From contig JAIXKT010000008.1 in NCBI GenBank assembly GCA_026932145.1, forward strand, positions 58,484 through 122,483: 64,000 nucleotides of DNA. The letters run 5' to 3'. Positions 8,286-17,291 of this stretch are shown one piece after another. The position numbers were made by a program, and so were the translations under genes. Numbering within the stretch: the stretch's first letter is position 1; every line of letters starts with the position of its first letter. The notes under the pieces were generated by a model, which was given only the letters and a program-made list of their open reading frames with translations, ran no database searches and was not told where the DNA came from. The DNA comes from Bacteroidia bacterium (lineage in GTDB: Bacteria; Bacteroidota; Bacteroidia; J057; JAIXKT01).

Positions 8286-9833
8286 GTGTTTAGCTGGAAA
8301 AGATGCTGTTTAATTGTTGGGTATTTATGGTTCGCTGCTAACTGTATTACGGCAAAAATATTTCCATATCCATATTCTACTGAGTTTAAGCAATCTGTTT
8401 CTATACAAGGGTATGAATTACTGTTGTCATTAAATGGCTATTGGAATACAGCAGAGGGTTTAGCGTATCCGGTTCCGTTTATCTCGGATCAGCATAGCAG
8501 GTTGGAACTCAGCTATATAATTTCGTTACCTGCTAATATTCCGGACACTATCTTTTTTTACACACAGGGTTTAGGGCCGTCTTTTTCAATCTATCTGGAT
8601 GATAAACTGCTGTATTATTCACTACATAGCCGAAAAAATTTATGGTTATCAATACCGAGGAGGCTCCTAAAAAACGCCTCTACGTTAAAGATAATGCTGC
8701 AAAGAGAATCCTATTTGGCTTCAACAGCTACCCATTCTTGGTTTGGGTTATATCATCCACTCTATTTATTAAGGCGTAGCTGTGATACAATACCTTCACT
8801 ACACGCTGATTCCTATTTGCCGGTTCGCGCTGTTCAGGATAGCATCATCATTTTTTCAACCCTAAATTCCTCCTATGGTTTTCATCCAGATAGCCTTTGG
8901 TTCAGAAATCAATTGCTTCATTTAAGGCAGGCTGGTTATAGGTCAGTGTTTTTTACTGAACCCTTAGATGAGTTTCTTTGGCCAATAATCACTGAATCTG
9001 AAATTTATGTGATTTTAAGCATACCCAAGACGGCAAAAGTAGCCTATTACTTTCAGTATCAAGATAGTTCTCGCTCATGGTTAAATTCCAAAGAGCAAAA
9101 AACAATTTATTGGGGAAAGTTTTTTGACCAAATACACCAGAAACAGGAAGTTATTGCGCCAACTTATGATAGCCAAATATCTCTATTTCAACGAAGTAAA
9201 TACGTTATACAGCTACTAATAGTGCTGCTTATATTAACGGTGCTTCGGATATATTCTGCTAAATTATTCAGCACGTTGCACAGCTTTTGGCTAACTCCTA
9301 AAGAATTGTATAGCCAGTTGTTAGACACCCAAAAATTACGAAATAATGGGATTGTATTTTTCGGTTTAGCAAAAATTCCGTTGGTTGCTATTGGCTTAGG
9401 CTTGATTCAAGAGCAACTGAGTATGCGATTTGGGCTGCTGATGTGGCATTACTCGACAGCGATATTGTGGTTCGTTTTATTATTTGGCTACGCTATATAT
9501 TATGGTACTAAGTTTAGTACAATTTTTTTCATGGCGCATATTTATCGCAAACGTTATTTAAGTCAGATGGGAACGGGGTTGGATTTAGCTGCAGGGTTTT
9601 TTACTTGGGAATTAATGTTATTGGTAGCATTAGCGAGCTATATCGTTGCAGAAAAGGTTCAGAACTTACTGGTTTTAGTATGGTTAGGACTTCTAATATT
9701 CCATATTTTTCGTCGTTTGTATTTGATAAACAGTATATTAGGCAATTATTTTCAATTAGGATATTTAGCGAGAATGCTATATCTTTGCGGCTTTGAAATT
9801 CTACCTTGGTTATTGTTGTTTTCAATTAGATGA
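8286..9833 (+). CDS. DUF4271 membrane protein, heme-operon partner
   Basis: About 515 residues from the GTG at 8286. The N-terminal half is extracytoplasmic and unlike anything I recognise. The C-terminal 200 residues are a polytopic membrane domain that fits DUF4271, ending in the typical LYLCGFEILPWLLL pattern. This family is usually found beside hemD in Bacteroidota, and here it overlaps hemC by four bases (ATGA), so it is probably translated with it. Its biochemical function is unknown. The in-frame ATG at 8271 is possible but overlaps the -7 box, so I prefer GTG 8286. The predicted promoter would drive this gene, hemC and hemD together. Confidence 0.75.
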   Translation: MFSWKRCCLIVGYLWFAANCITAKIFPYPYSTEFKQSVSIQGYELLLSLNGYWNTAEGLAYPVPFISDQHSRLELSYIISLPANIPDTIFFYTQGLGPSFSIYLDDKLLYYSLHSRKNLWLSIPRRLLKNASTLKIMLQRESYLASTATHSWFGLYHPLYLLRRSCDTIPSLHADSYLPVRAVQDSIIIFSTLNSSYGFHPDSLWFRNQLLHLRQAGYRSVFFTEPLDEFLWPIITESEIYVILSIPKTAKVAYYFQYQDSSRSWLNSKEQKTIYWGKFFDQIHQKQEVIAPTYDSQISLFQRSKYVIQLLIVLLILTVLRIYSAKLFSTLHSFWLTPKELYSQLLDTQKLRNNGIVFFGLAKIPLVAIGLGLIQEQLSMRFGLLMWHYSTAILWFVLLFGYAIYYGTKFSTIFFMAHIYRKRYLSQMGTGLDLAAGFFTWELMLLVALASYIVAEKVQNLLVLVWLGLLIFHIFRRLYLINSILGNYFQLGYLARMLYLCGFEILPWLLLFSIR

Positions 9834-10732
9834 AGTTGGTTATTGGCACACGTAGCAGTTCGCTTGCACAATGGCAAGCAAAAGAAGTAGCAAATCAACT
9901 GCAACAAATAGGAATTGATAGTGAGCTATGCTTTATCCAGACCTTAGGGGATGCTGTTCAGAATATAGCCTTAACAACTATTGGAGAAACCGGAGTTTTC
10001 ACCAAAGCGTTAGATGAGGCATTGGTATCAGGTAAGATAGATATTGCTGTTCATAGTGCTAAAGATATGCCGGGGCGTTTACAAGAAGGGATTCAGGTTT
10101 CGGCTGCACTTAAGCGAGCAGATGCTCATGACGTTGTGCTAACTTGTACCGAAGATGCTCATTTAGAAAATATGAACCGCCGTTTGGTGGTCGGAACGGG
10201 ATCTGTGCGCCGCCAAGCCTTTATGAAACATTATTACCCTTTTCATGAAACTCGACTAATTCGAGGTAATATAGATACACGCATTCAAAAACTCCGAAAC
10301 GGAGAATACGACTTGATATTATTAGCCAAAGCCGGCGTAATGCGCAGTGGTTACCAAGAATTAATTTGCCAACAACTTTCTCTACATACCTTTGTGCCTG
10401 CTGCTGGGCAAGGTACAATAGCCATCACCACTTGCACAGAAAATAAAGCTGCTCACCAGATAATATCAAAAATTTCACATTCAGAAAGTGCTATCAGATT
10501 AGCAGCAGAGCGCGCCTTTTTACAGGAAGTTGAGGGCGGCTGCCAATTACCGGTATTTGCCTACGCTACCATTATGGTAGATAACTTAATTATATGGGGC
10601 GGAATATCATCCACAGACGGTGTAACTTTGGTACAACACTCCTTAGAGGGCGTAACCTCAGAACCTACAAAACTGGGAAAAACACTTGCCCAAAAAATCC
10701 TTACGGAATATCCACTAACAACTAAACATTAA
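9830..10732 (+). CDS. hemC: hydroxymethylbilane synthase (porphobilinogen deaminase)
   Basis: Polymerises four porphobilinogen units into hydroxymethylbilane, the third common step of heme and corrinoid synthesis, in the cytoplasm. At 300 residues it is of normal length. Visible hallmarks are the N-terminal GTRSSSLAQWQA, VHSAKDMPG, GTGSVRRQA, RGNIDTRIQKL, AAGQGTIAI and EVEGGCQLP. In the last, Cys238 is the attachment point of the dipyrromethane cofactor. The ATG overlaps the stop of the DUF4271 gene, and hemD follows after three bases, so this is an operon. Complete and apparently functional. Confidence 0.97.
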   Translation: MKLVIGTRSSSLAQWQAKEVANQLQQIGIDSELCFIQTLGDAVQNIALTTIGETGVFTKALDEALVSGKIDIAVHSAKDMPGRLQEGIQVSAALKRADAHDVVLTCTEDAHLENMNRRLVVGTGSVRRQAFMKHYYPFHETRLIRGNIDTRIQKLRNGEYDLILLAKAGVMRSGYQELICQQLSLHTFVPAAGQGTIAITTCTENKAAHQIISKISHSESAIRLAAERAFLQEVEGGCQLPVFAYATIMVDNLIIWGGISSTDGVTLVQHSLEGVTSEPTKLGKTLAQKILTEYPLTTKH

Positions 10733-10735
10733 AGA

Positions 10736-11482
10736 ATGGCCGGAAAAGTAAAATCAGTTCTTGTATCACAACCCAAACCCACAGACGAAAACTCTCCCTA
10801 CTATGCTCTTGCCAAAAAATATAGTCTAAAAATTGACTTTAGAAACTTTATCCAAATAGAGGGAGTAACTGTTAATGAATATCGTAAACAAGGCTTAGAC
10901 CCGGTTAAATTTACGGCTATTATTCTAACCAGTAAAAATGCAGTGGACCATTTTTTCAGGATAGTCCGTGAACTTAAAACTGAAATGCCCCCCGACACAA
11001 AATATTTTTGCGTGGGCGAAACTACTGCACTTTACTTGCAAAAATATATTGTAGTGCGAAAAAGAAAACTCTATGTTGGTGAAAAGACAACCGGAGACCT
11101 TATCGAAATAATTAAAAAACATAAGACAGAGAAATTTCTGTACCCATGTTCAGACATACACCGGACAGATCTAACGGACTATATGCACCAAAATAGCTTT
11201 GATATTAAAGAAGCTATTATCTACCACACAATCCCATGCGATTTAGCAGACTTAAAAGGAGTTAAGTATGATTTACTCTGTTTTTTTTCTCCCTCCGGCA
11301 TAGATTCTTTATTCAAAAACTTTCCGGAATTTGTTCAAGCAGATACAAGGGTAGCCGTTTTTGGCCCAACAACAGCAAAAGCAGCTATAGAAAATGGTTT
11401 ACGGGTTGATATTGAAGCTCCCCTACCAAATATGCCTTCCTTAACGGGTGCTATTGAGCTATATTTAAAGAACAACAAATAA
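10736..11482 (+). CDS. hemD: uroporphyrinogen-III synthase
   Basis: Closes hydroxymethylbilane with inversion of ring D to give uroporphyrinogen III. The sequence of this family is poorly conserved. Support comes from length (248 residues), the alpha/beta pattern with TAIILTSKNAVDHFF near residue 60 and CFFSPSGIDSLFKNF near 180, the closing VAVFGPTTAKAAIENGL, and its position three bases after hemC. No signal peptide; cytoplasmic. Part of the DUF4271-hemC-hemD operon. Confidence 0.9.
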   Translation: MAGKVKSVLVSQPKPTDENSPYYALAKKYSLKIDFRNFIQIEGVTVNEYRKQGLDPVKFTAIILTSKNAVDHFFRIVRELKTEMPPDTKYFCVGETTALYLQKYIVVRKRKLYVGEKTTGDLIEIIKKHKTEKFLYPCSDIHRTDLTDYMHQNSFDIKEAIIYHTIPCDLADLKGVKYDLLCFFSPSGIDSLFKNFPEFVQADTRVAVFGPTTAKAAIENGLRVDIEAPLPNMPSLTGAIELYLKNNK

Positions 11483-11531
11483 TTAAATAAAAAAACTTTA
11501 TCTAATTATTAAAAAAATAGGCGGCAGGCAC

Positions 11532-11560
11532 TTGTTTTTTAATAATAATGCCTAATTTAG
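11532..11560 (+). promoter_or_regulatory. putative promoter of the PorP/SprF-like gene
   Basis: TTG (11532-11534), 18 bases, then TAATTTAG (11553-11560; one mismatch to TAnnTTTG). Transcription would begin near 11566, after the ATG at 11548, supporting the later start at 11596. Confidence 0.4.
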
Positions 11561-11595
11561 CGCACGATTTCACAGTCAGCTTATCCAAATTTGGA

Positions 11596-12558
11596 ATGAA
11601 GGATATTTGTCGCTTACTTTTAGTGGGCTCCGTTTTAATAACAGGAACCGTTTTTGCCCAACAAGACCCGCAGGTTAGTATGTATATGTTTAACCGCCAA
11701 TTTTTTAATCCTGCGTATGCGGGGGCTGCAGGAGCACCTAATCTAACTTTGCAAGGTCGCGAGCAATATGTTGGAATACAAGGCCACCCTCGAACGTTTA
11801 ACTTAGCCGGAAGTTTACCCGTAAAAAAATTACGCGGTGGAGTTGGAGGCTATATAATGGGAGACCAAGTCGGCTTTTGGAATACAACAAGCTTAAATTT
11901 AGCCTACGCATTTCACCTGCCTGTTGGCCACAATGGATCAGCATTACAATTAGGGATACAAGGAACTTTTTCTAATAAGTCCTTAGATTTTTCTAAGCTA
12001 AACCCAGCGGAGCAGGGAGACCAATTACTATTAAATGCTGCCGGAAGCGTAAAAAGCCAGTTTGCCCCAAGTGTAGGAGCCGGTATTTATTTCCATACAG
12101 CAGAAGATAAATTCTATCTGGGTATTTCCGCTAACCATATAAATAATCCCAAAATGACCGAATTTGGGAAAGAAACAAACCTGTCCTTAGCTACGTATCT
12201 AAATGCAGGTTATCGTTTTCGTCTTAATTCAAACGGTGATATCAACTTGACACCCAGCGTATTATTTAAGATGACTTCCCCTCAGAGTCAATTAGACTTT
12301 AACCTAAATCTAAATGTTAGCCCGATGGTCTTCGGGGTATCTTATAGGGGGCTCAAAAATACAGACGCTATTTTGGGTATTGTAGGCTTTCAAGCTAATG
12401 AAAGATTATTTGTAGCCTACTCTTATGATTACGTAATGAATGGTCTTCGTTCCTCAACAAGCGGATCCCATGAATTAATTGTTTCATATACATTCCCAAC
12501 AGTATTTAAAATATATCCAGCAGACCGCGGTGTGCGTGATAATAAACCATTCAACTAA
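11596..12558 (+). CDS. PorP/SprF-family type IX secretion membrane protein
   Basis: Outer-membrane beta-barrel of the PorP/SprF family (320 residues), which serves T9SS and, in gliding species, adhesin delivery. From the ATG at 11596 it has a signal peptide (MKDICRLLLVGSVLITGTVF, cleavage after AQ). The family signature QVSMYMFNRQFFNPAYAGA follows immediately. The remainder is beta-rich (YLNAGYRFRLNSNGDINLTPSV) and ends in a strand of barrel type. It directly precedes gldK, as porP does in Porphyromonas, though gldK has its own promoter. The in-frame ATG at 11548 would place 16 non-signal residues in front and precede the predicted transcript start, so I reject it. Confidence 0.9.
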   Translation: MKDICRLLLVGSVLITGTVFAQQDPQVSMYMFNRQFFNPAYAGAAGAPNLTLQGREQYVGIQGHPRTFNLAGSLPVKKLRGGVGGYIMGDQVGFWNTTSLNLAYAFHLPVGHNGSALQLGIQGTFSNKSLDFSKLNPAEQGDQLLLNAAGSVKSQFAPSVGAGIYFHTAEDKFYLGISANHINNPKMTEFGKETNLSLATYLNAGYRFRLNSNGDINLTPSVLFKMTSPQSQLDFNLNLNVSPMVFGVSYRGLKNTDAILGIVGFQANERLFVAYSYDYVMNGLRSSTSGSHELIVSYTFPTVFKIYPADRGVRDNKPFN

Positions 12559-12591
12559 ATTTTTGTTTAATTCAAGTTTTTTTCAAAACTT

Positions 12592-12623
12592 TTTGGATAA
12601 TTCAACGTTTAAGCATATTTTTG
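12592..12623 (+). promoter_or_regulatory. promoter of the gldKLMN operon
   Basis: TTTG (12592-12595), a 20-base spacer and TATTTTTG (12616-12623), a perfect TAnnTTTG box, make this one of the two best bipartite Bacteroidota promoters in the window. It leaves an untranslated leader of about 40 bases before gldK. Confidence 0.6.
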
Positions 12624-12668
12624 TAAACAAATAAAAAGGATTCAACCATAACTTAGAAAACTCTATTT

Positions 12669-13742
12669 ATGAGAAAATTGGCTATACTGGCTGTTTTATC
12701 AGCATCTTTCCTATCGAGTTGCGGCTTGTTTTCAGGTAAAACTGGAAAGAACGGCGAACTGACTGGCGTTGTAAAACGCCCAAAATGGGACCAACCGACA
12801 CCATTTGGTATGGTGGTAATACCTCCGGGTAGTTTTCATATGGGACAAAATGACCAAGATGTGAATTATTCACAAGTCGCCCATAATAAACAGATTACAA
12901 TCAGTGCGTTCTATATGGATGATACTGAAATTTCTAATAACGAATATCGGCAGTTTATTGAAGCAAATACAGGAGATAATCCAGACGGTGCTTTCCAAGA
13001 TTCTGTTTTGAACTTTTTAGACTTATATTATAGCTATAAAGTAACTCCACAGGATTATACACAGTTAATTTATCCAGACACCCTTGTTTGGACTCGCGAC
13101 TTTTCGTTTGCTTATAATGAGCCTTTGGTAGAAAACTATTTTTGGCATCCTGCATTTGACCAATATCCAGTAGTAGGAGTTAATTGGTATGGTGCTCAAG
13201 CATTCTGTTATTGGAGAACAATGCTTTACAATAACTATAGAGCACAAAAAGAAATGCCACCACTACCGCGTTTCAGACTACCTACCGAAGCTGAATGGGA
13301 ATACGCTTCACGTGGAGGCTTTGAACATAAGATTTATCCATGGGAAGGACCTTATATCCGTAATTCCAAAGGATGTTTCTTAGCTAACTTTAAGCCTGGA
13401 CGTGGCGACTATATAGCTGATAACTTTGAATATACATGCCCTATTAAATCATATTGGCCAAATGATTACGGTCTATATAATATGCCGGGTAACGTAGCAG
13501 AATGGTGTGAAGATGACTTTGAAGAAACAGGATATGTTTATGCACACGACCTAAACCCTGTGTATAGAGATCCTAAAAAATTAAATCGTAGAAGAGTTAT
13601 TCGCGGTGGATCTTGGAAAGATATAGCATACTATCTATCTTGCGGCACTCGTACATACGAATATGCAGATACCACAAAATCTTTCATTGGCTTCCGTAGT
13701 GTAGTAACTATGCTCGGCAGATCTGGTGCAGCAAATCTCTAA
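12669..13742 (+). CDS. gldK: gliding/T9SS lipoprotein GldK (PorK)
   Basis: Outer-membrane lipoprotein that, with GldN, forms the periplasmic ring of the type IX secretion and gliding machine. 357 residues: signal peptide with lipobox LSSC (lipidated Cys at about residue 19), then a formylglycine-generating-enzyme/sulfatase-modifying-factor fold (about 45-350). The fold is recognisable from PFGMVVIPPGSFHMGQNDQD, FYMDDTEISNNEYRQFI, FRLPTEAEWEYASRGG, NVAEWCEDDF and RRVIRGGSWKD. The family uses this fold structurally rather than as an enzyme. First gene of gldKLMN, 61 bases before gldL. Confidence 0.96.
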   Translation: MRKLAILAVLSASFLSSCGLFSGKTGKNGELTGVVKRPKWDQPTPFGMVVIPPGSFHMGQNDQDVNYSQVAHNKQITISAFYMDDTEISNNEYRQFIEANTGDNPDGAFQDSVLNFLDLYYSYKVTPQDYTQLIYPDTLVWTRDFSFAYNEPLVENYFWHPAFDQYPVVGVNWYGAQAFCYWRTMLYNNYRAQKEMPPLPRFRLPTEAEWEYASRGGFEHKIYPWEGPYIRNSKGCFLANFKPGRGDYIADNFEYTCPIKSYWPNDYGLYNMPGNVAEWCEDDFEETGYVYAHDLNPVYRDPKKLNRRRVIRGGSWKDIAYYLSCGTRTYEYADTTKSFIGFRSVVTMLGRSGAANL

Positions 13743-13803
13743 AAAATGACAAGATAAATAATTTAATCTATTTTATTCAATACACACATAAAACAAAATT
13801 AAA

Positions 13804-14625
13804 ATGGCACAGAAATCACAAAGTATTTTTGAATCTAAGGGCTGGAAAAATGGAATGAAATATCTCTATGGTTGGGGGGCTGCGGTCGTTATCATAGGGG
13901 CTTTATTTAAAATCTTACACTTACCTGGTGCAAACGAGATGTTGATAGTTGGACTTGGTACAGAGGCTGTTATCTTTTTCTTCTCCGCTTTTGAGCCACT
14001 ACCTCACGAAGAGGCACATTGGGAATGGAATAAAGTTTTTCCACAACTTAATGAAGATGCGCCAGCAAGAGAAATAGAAGAAGAAGTAGAAACACCTAAT
14101 GTGAACTTATCCAACTCAATATCATCTTCCATTAATAAACACTTTTCAAGCGATTTTTTTGAGTCCCTCTCAGATTCTCTTAAAGGATTAAAATCTAATG
14201 TAAGTAACTTAGCCGATATAGCCGATACTACTACAATAACCAATGAATTTAGCTCTAAAATGAAAAATGCATCTGTAAAAATAGACCAACTAAGTAGCGG
14301 ATACTCTTCTACAATAGAGGCTATGAAGCAATTTTCTACTTCTATCAATGAAGTTAAAGGCTATCAAGAACAAGTAGTGAAAATAACTGGTAGTTTAGCT
14401 TCTTTAAACGCTATTTACGAAGTAGAATTGAAAGATACCCAAAATCATTTAAAGACTATTAACAAGTTTTATGCTAATGTACAAGGAGTTATGAATAATA
14501 TGGTAGATACTTCTAAAGACGCAGAAGCATTAAAAGGCGAAGTTGTACGTTTGGCTAAAAATATGTCATCCCTAAACAATGTTTATGGAAATATGTTGGC
14601 AGCTATGGGAACTGCAACTAAGTAA
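13804..14625 (+). CDS. gldL: gliding motor/T9SS inner-membrane protein GldL (PorL)
   Basis: Inner-membrane partner of GldM in the proton-motive-force-driven rotary motor that powers T9SS and gliding. 273 residues: two adjacent transmembrane helices (about 17-35 and 43-60, GMKYLYGWGAAVVIIGALFK and NEMLIVGLGTEAVIFFF). Then comes a cytoplasmic, mostly helical tail with coiled-coil character (SSTIEAMKQFSTSINEVKGY). The glutamate in GLGTEAVIFFF sits within helix 2, where the family carries its conserved membrane acidic residue. Lies between gldK and gldM with short gaps, so co-transcribed. Confidence 0.95.
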   Translation: MAQKSQSIFESKGWKNGMKYLYGWGAAVVIIGALFKILHLPGANEMLIVGLGTEAVIFFFSAFEPLPHEEAHWEWNKVFPQLNEDAPAREIEEEVETPNVNLSNSISSSINKHFSSDFFESLSDSLKGLKSNVSNLADIADTTTITNEFSSKMKNASVKIDQLSSGYSSTIEAMKQFSTSINEVKGYQEQVVKITGSLASLNAIYEVELKDTQNHLKTINKFYANVQGVMNNMVDTSKDAEALKGEVVRLAKNMSSLNNVYGNMLAAMGTATK

Positions 14626-14668
14626 TATTTTAACTATAGTTTTTTTAAACTTTTAAATTTTCTAAATT

Positions 14669-16360
14669 ATGGCAGGTGGTAAGCTTACTCCGAGGCAGAA
14701 GATGATTAACATGATGTATCTTGTGTTAACTGCTCTTTTAGCTTTAAACGTGAGTAACGACATATTGAAAAGTTTTCAAATTCTTGCCGACTCTCTGAAA
14801 AACTCTTCTACTGTATTCGGTGATAATAATGATAAATTAGCACAAGATATAACAGGAAGTGTAGATAAAGAAGTTGCGGAAGGAAATAGAAAGAACGAAT
14901 ACATAAAGCCTCTTATAGCGGAACTTGATAAAAATACTGATAATATTATAACTTATATTGAGGGAATTATTAAGGATCTTGAAAAAATAGGCATAAAAAG
15001 TCCTGAAACTGGAAAGGTTACCAAAACGGATGAAACTGAGGAAAACTACCAGTATTGGATGAGTAAAGACGACATGATGAATGGCGGAAGAGGAAACGGG
15101 AAAGCTCGTGAACTTAGAGAAAAACTGAACGGCTTTGTGCATTGGGCAAATGACTGGTATGCTAAAAACAACGGTGGACGTAAACCAGCATCTGGTACCG
15201 GATTTCCTGATATATGCATAGACCCTAAGGACGACCCAGGCATATCTAAAAAAGATGAGATGAAAGATAAACCTTGGGAGTATTTCACCTTTCACCGCTC
15301 ACCATTGATTGCAAATATTGCAATACTCGAAAAGTATAAGATTGATGTTAACACAATAGAAGCTGAGTTACTTGATTTGATGAAGGCTAAATTACAGCAG
15401 GTTACGTTTAAAATTGACTCTCTAATAGCAGTTGATGCTCCTATTTCGGAGATAGTTCCAGCTGGCTTACCTTTTACAACACGCTTGTTTGTGGCTATGT
15501 CTTCTAAGGATATTAAACCAACCTTTTCTGGAAGTGGGCAAATAACAACAAAAGGTAATTCTGCTGAAATGAAAATTATGGCTAGCGGATCTGTAATTCC
15601 TCCAAAAGCTAGCGAAGGAGTACAAAACTATTCAGCTACTATTACAGTCCCAAAAGCAGACGGAAGTAAAGCTATTTTGAAAGTAAATAGTAAATTTAGA
15701 GTACGTAAGCCAGAAATTCAAATTACCTCTGCCGCTATCCAAATTATGTATCGTGAATGTGGTAATGATATTAATGTTGATGTACCAGCATTAGGTGATT
15801 TGTATGACCCTGTTATTACAGCTACTTCTGCTGAAGTTGAAATTAATAAAACCCAAAAACGTAAAGTTCGGGTAATTCCTAGCGGAGCAAAAACAACCTT
15901 AACAGTTAGTTCACGGACAGGTGGACAGATTATTAAAGTGGGTGATGTTGCTTACAACGTTGTTCCACCACCAAGACCTTCTTGGAAGTTCAAAGTAGAT
16001 GGATCTTTATGGGACGGTATAGCTCCTGTTTCAACAAAATCAAAATTTGAAGTATGTATTGTTGCGGATAAAGACTTTGCAGCTTCCTTACCTCAAGATG
16101 CAAGATATGCCATGAGACAAATTAAGCTAATGGTTGGTTCTGGCTTGGGTGCTCCAAAAGTAATAGATCAAATAAACACATCCCCTACCTCCAAAGAATC
16201 TTGCGTTTCTTTTTCACTCGCAGGTGTAATGAAAGGAGTAGCTCCGGGAAGCCGAATGTACATACAATCTGAAGAAATTGTACGTGTTAATTTCCGAAAT
16301 AAATCAATTCCTGAAACTTTCTCTCTTGCTGAACGTACCAAATCTGCAACAGTTAAATAA
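14669..16360 (+). CDS. gldM: gliding motor/T9SS protein GldM (PorM)
   Basis: Forms with GldL the motor complex; its long periplasmic shaft contacts the GldK/GldN ring. 563 residues starting with the diagnostic MAGGKLTPRQKMINMMYLVL, which contains a single transmembrane helix (about 12-32). The periplasmic part consists of a helical region (about 35-220) followed by Ig-like beta domains (about 225-560). Length is close to that of well-studied GldM proteins (about 510-520), slightly longer. A region around residues 115-205 is charged and rich in Lys, Asp and Gly and may be a lineage-specific loop. gldN starts 17 bases downstream. Confidence 0.96.
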   Translation: MAGGKLTPRQKMINMMYLVLTALLALNVSNDILKSFQILADSLKNSSTVFGDNNDKLAQDITGSVDKEVAEGNRKNEYIKPLIAELDKNTDNIITYIEGIIKDLEKIGIKSPETGKVTKTDETEENYQYWMSKDDMMNGGRGNGKARELREKLNGFVHWANDWYAKNNGGRKPASGTGFPDICIDPKDDPGISKKDEMKDKPWEYFTFHRSPLIANIAILEKYKIDVNTIEAELLDLMKAKLQQVTFKIDSLIAVDAPISEIVPAGLPFTTRLFVAMSSKDIKPTFSGSGQITTKGNSAEMKIMASGSVIPPKASEGVQNYSATITVPKADGSKAILKVNSKFRVRKPEIQITSAAIQIMYRECGNDINVDVPALGDLYDPVITATSAEVEINKTQKRKVRVIPSGAKTTLTVSSRTGGQIIKVGDVAYNVVPPPRPSWKFKVDGSLWDGIAPVSTKSKFEVCIVADKDFAASLPQDARYAMRQIKLMVGSGLGAPKVIDQINTSPTSKESCVSFSLAGVMKGVAPGSRMYIQSEEIVRVNFRNKSIPETFSLAERTKSATVK

Positions 16361-16377
16361 AATACAATAAAAAGATA

Positions 16378-17226
16378 ATGAAAAAAATAGCAGTTTTTAT
16401 TTGCGGAACATTTGCCATTTTTAATTTAATGGCTCAGTTCCCCCCACGTTTGGATGACCATATGTGGCGCAAAAAAGTGGTTAGCCGTATTGACCTTACT
16501 GAAAAAGTAAATGATCCGCTTGTATATGCAGAGACCAACATTTACACTAAAGGTGTGTATGGTGAAACCCATGGCATTGTAAACGCCCTCATTAATTGTT
16601 TCCATGACGGAAAGTACATCGGCTATAAGCCAGATTCCTTAACCTCTCCTATGACATACGATGATTTCGTTAATTCAATGAATCAGATAAACGGTGGAAC
16701 TTCTTCTTCCTCAAGCGGAGTTGGAGGTGACGAAAGTGGAGGTGACGAAGGAGGAGACGAAGGGACTGGAGATGACGAATTTGGCGGTGAAGAAACTGAC
16801 GATAGCGGATCTTCTGATGTCGTAGGTGGAGCAGGTGGGGATGACTCCCGTGCTAAAAATCAATTGATAGCTCCTCTTGAAACTGTCCTTGAAATTATTG
16901 AAGATAGAATCTTCGATAAAAATCGCTCTGATATGTACTATGATATTCAATATATTCGTTTAGTTTGGATTGATCCATCAGGTGCAGTACCGGATAAAAA
17001 CGTTATCTGCTTTAACTATAAAGATGTAATGGGCTGTTTGGAAGATACTCAGTGGAAAAATAGATTTAATGACGCTGAATATAGAAATATGAGAGAAATT
17101 GTAGAACTACGCTTGTTCCATAGCTATGTTGTTAATGTCTCTGGGTGGGAGCCTAACAATCTCCAGCAATCGGACTTACGTAAAAATCAGATGGTTGAGT
17201 ACGAACACCACCTCTGGTGCTATTAA
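16378..17226 (+). CDS. gldN: gliding/T9SS periplasmic ring protein GldN (PorN) with acidic insert
   Basis: Partner of GldK in the periplasmic ring. 282 residues with a signal peptide (MKKIAVFICGTFAIFNLMAQ). Typical family features are the N-terminal WRKKVVSRIDLTEKVNDPL, YDIQYIRLVWIDPSG in the middle, and the closing VNVSGWEPNNL. Residues about 106-156 are a low-complexity stretch made almost only of Gly, Asp, Glu and Ser, encoded by short tandem repeats around 16723-16764. I am not aware of such an insert in characterised GldN/PorN; it separates the two conserved halves and may be a flexible or calcium-binding loop (inference). Last gene of the operon; a strong terminator follows. Confidence 0.95.
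   Translation: MKKIAVFICGTFAIFNLMAQFPPRLDDHMWRKKVVSRIDLTEKVNDPLVYAETNIYTKGVYGETHGIVNALINCFHDGKYIGYKPDSLTSPMTYDDFVNSMNQINGGTSSSSSGVGGDESGGDEGGDEGTGDDEFGGEETDDSGSSDVVGGAGGDDSRAKNQLIAPLETVLEIIEDRIFDKNRSDMYYDIQYIRLVWIDPSGAVPDKNVICFNYKDVMGCLEDTQWKNRFNDAEYRNMREIVELRLFHSYVVNVSGWEPNNLQQSDLRKNQMVEYEHHLWCY
16723..16764 (+). repeat. short tandem repeat inside gldN
   Basis: Two 15-base units beginning GGAGGTGACGAA (16723-16737 and 16738-16752), plus a degenerate third (16753-16764), encode Gly-Gly-Asp-Glu runs in the acidic insert. Unit length is a multiple of three, so copy-number change would keep the frame. Confidence 0.75.
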
Positions 17227-17246
17227 TCTTTATTTTAATTGATTTA

Positions 17247-17279
17247 ATGGGAACTATTTAATAGTTCCCATTTTTTTTA
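17247..17279 (+). terminator. intrinsic terminator of gldKLMN
   Basis: A perfect inverted repeat ATGGGAACTATT / AATAGTTCCCAT (17247-17258 and 17260-17271) forms a stem-loop followed at once by a run of T residues. It begins about 20 bases after the gldN stop and is the clearest terminator in the window. Confidence 0.9.
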
Positions 17280-17291
17280 TCTTTTTTTAAA

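Noticed and set aside
14837..15295. 152-codon open frame on the minus strand inside gldM
   Set aside because: Fully antisense to a firmly identified gene, with no family resemblance, promoter or domain; a shadow frame.
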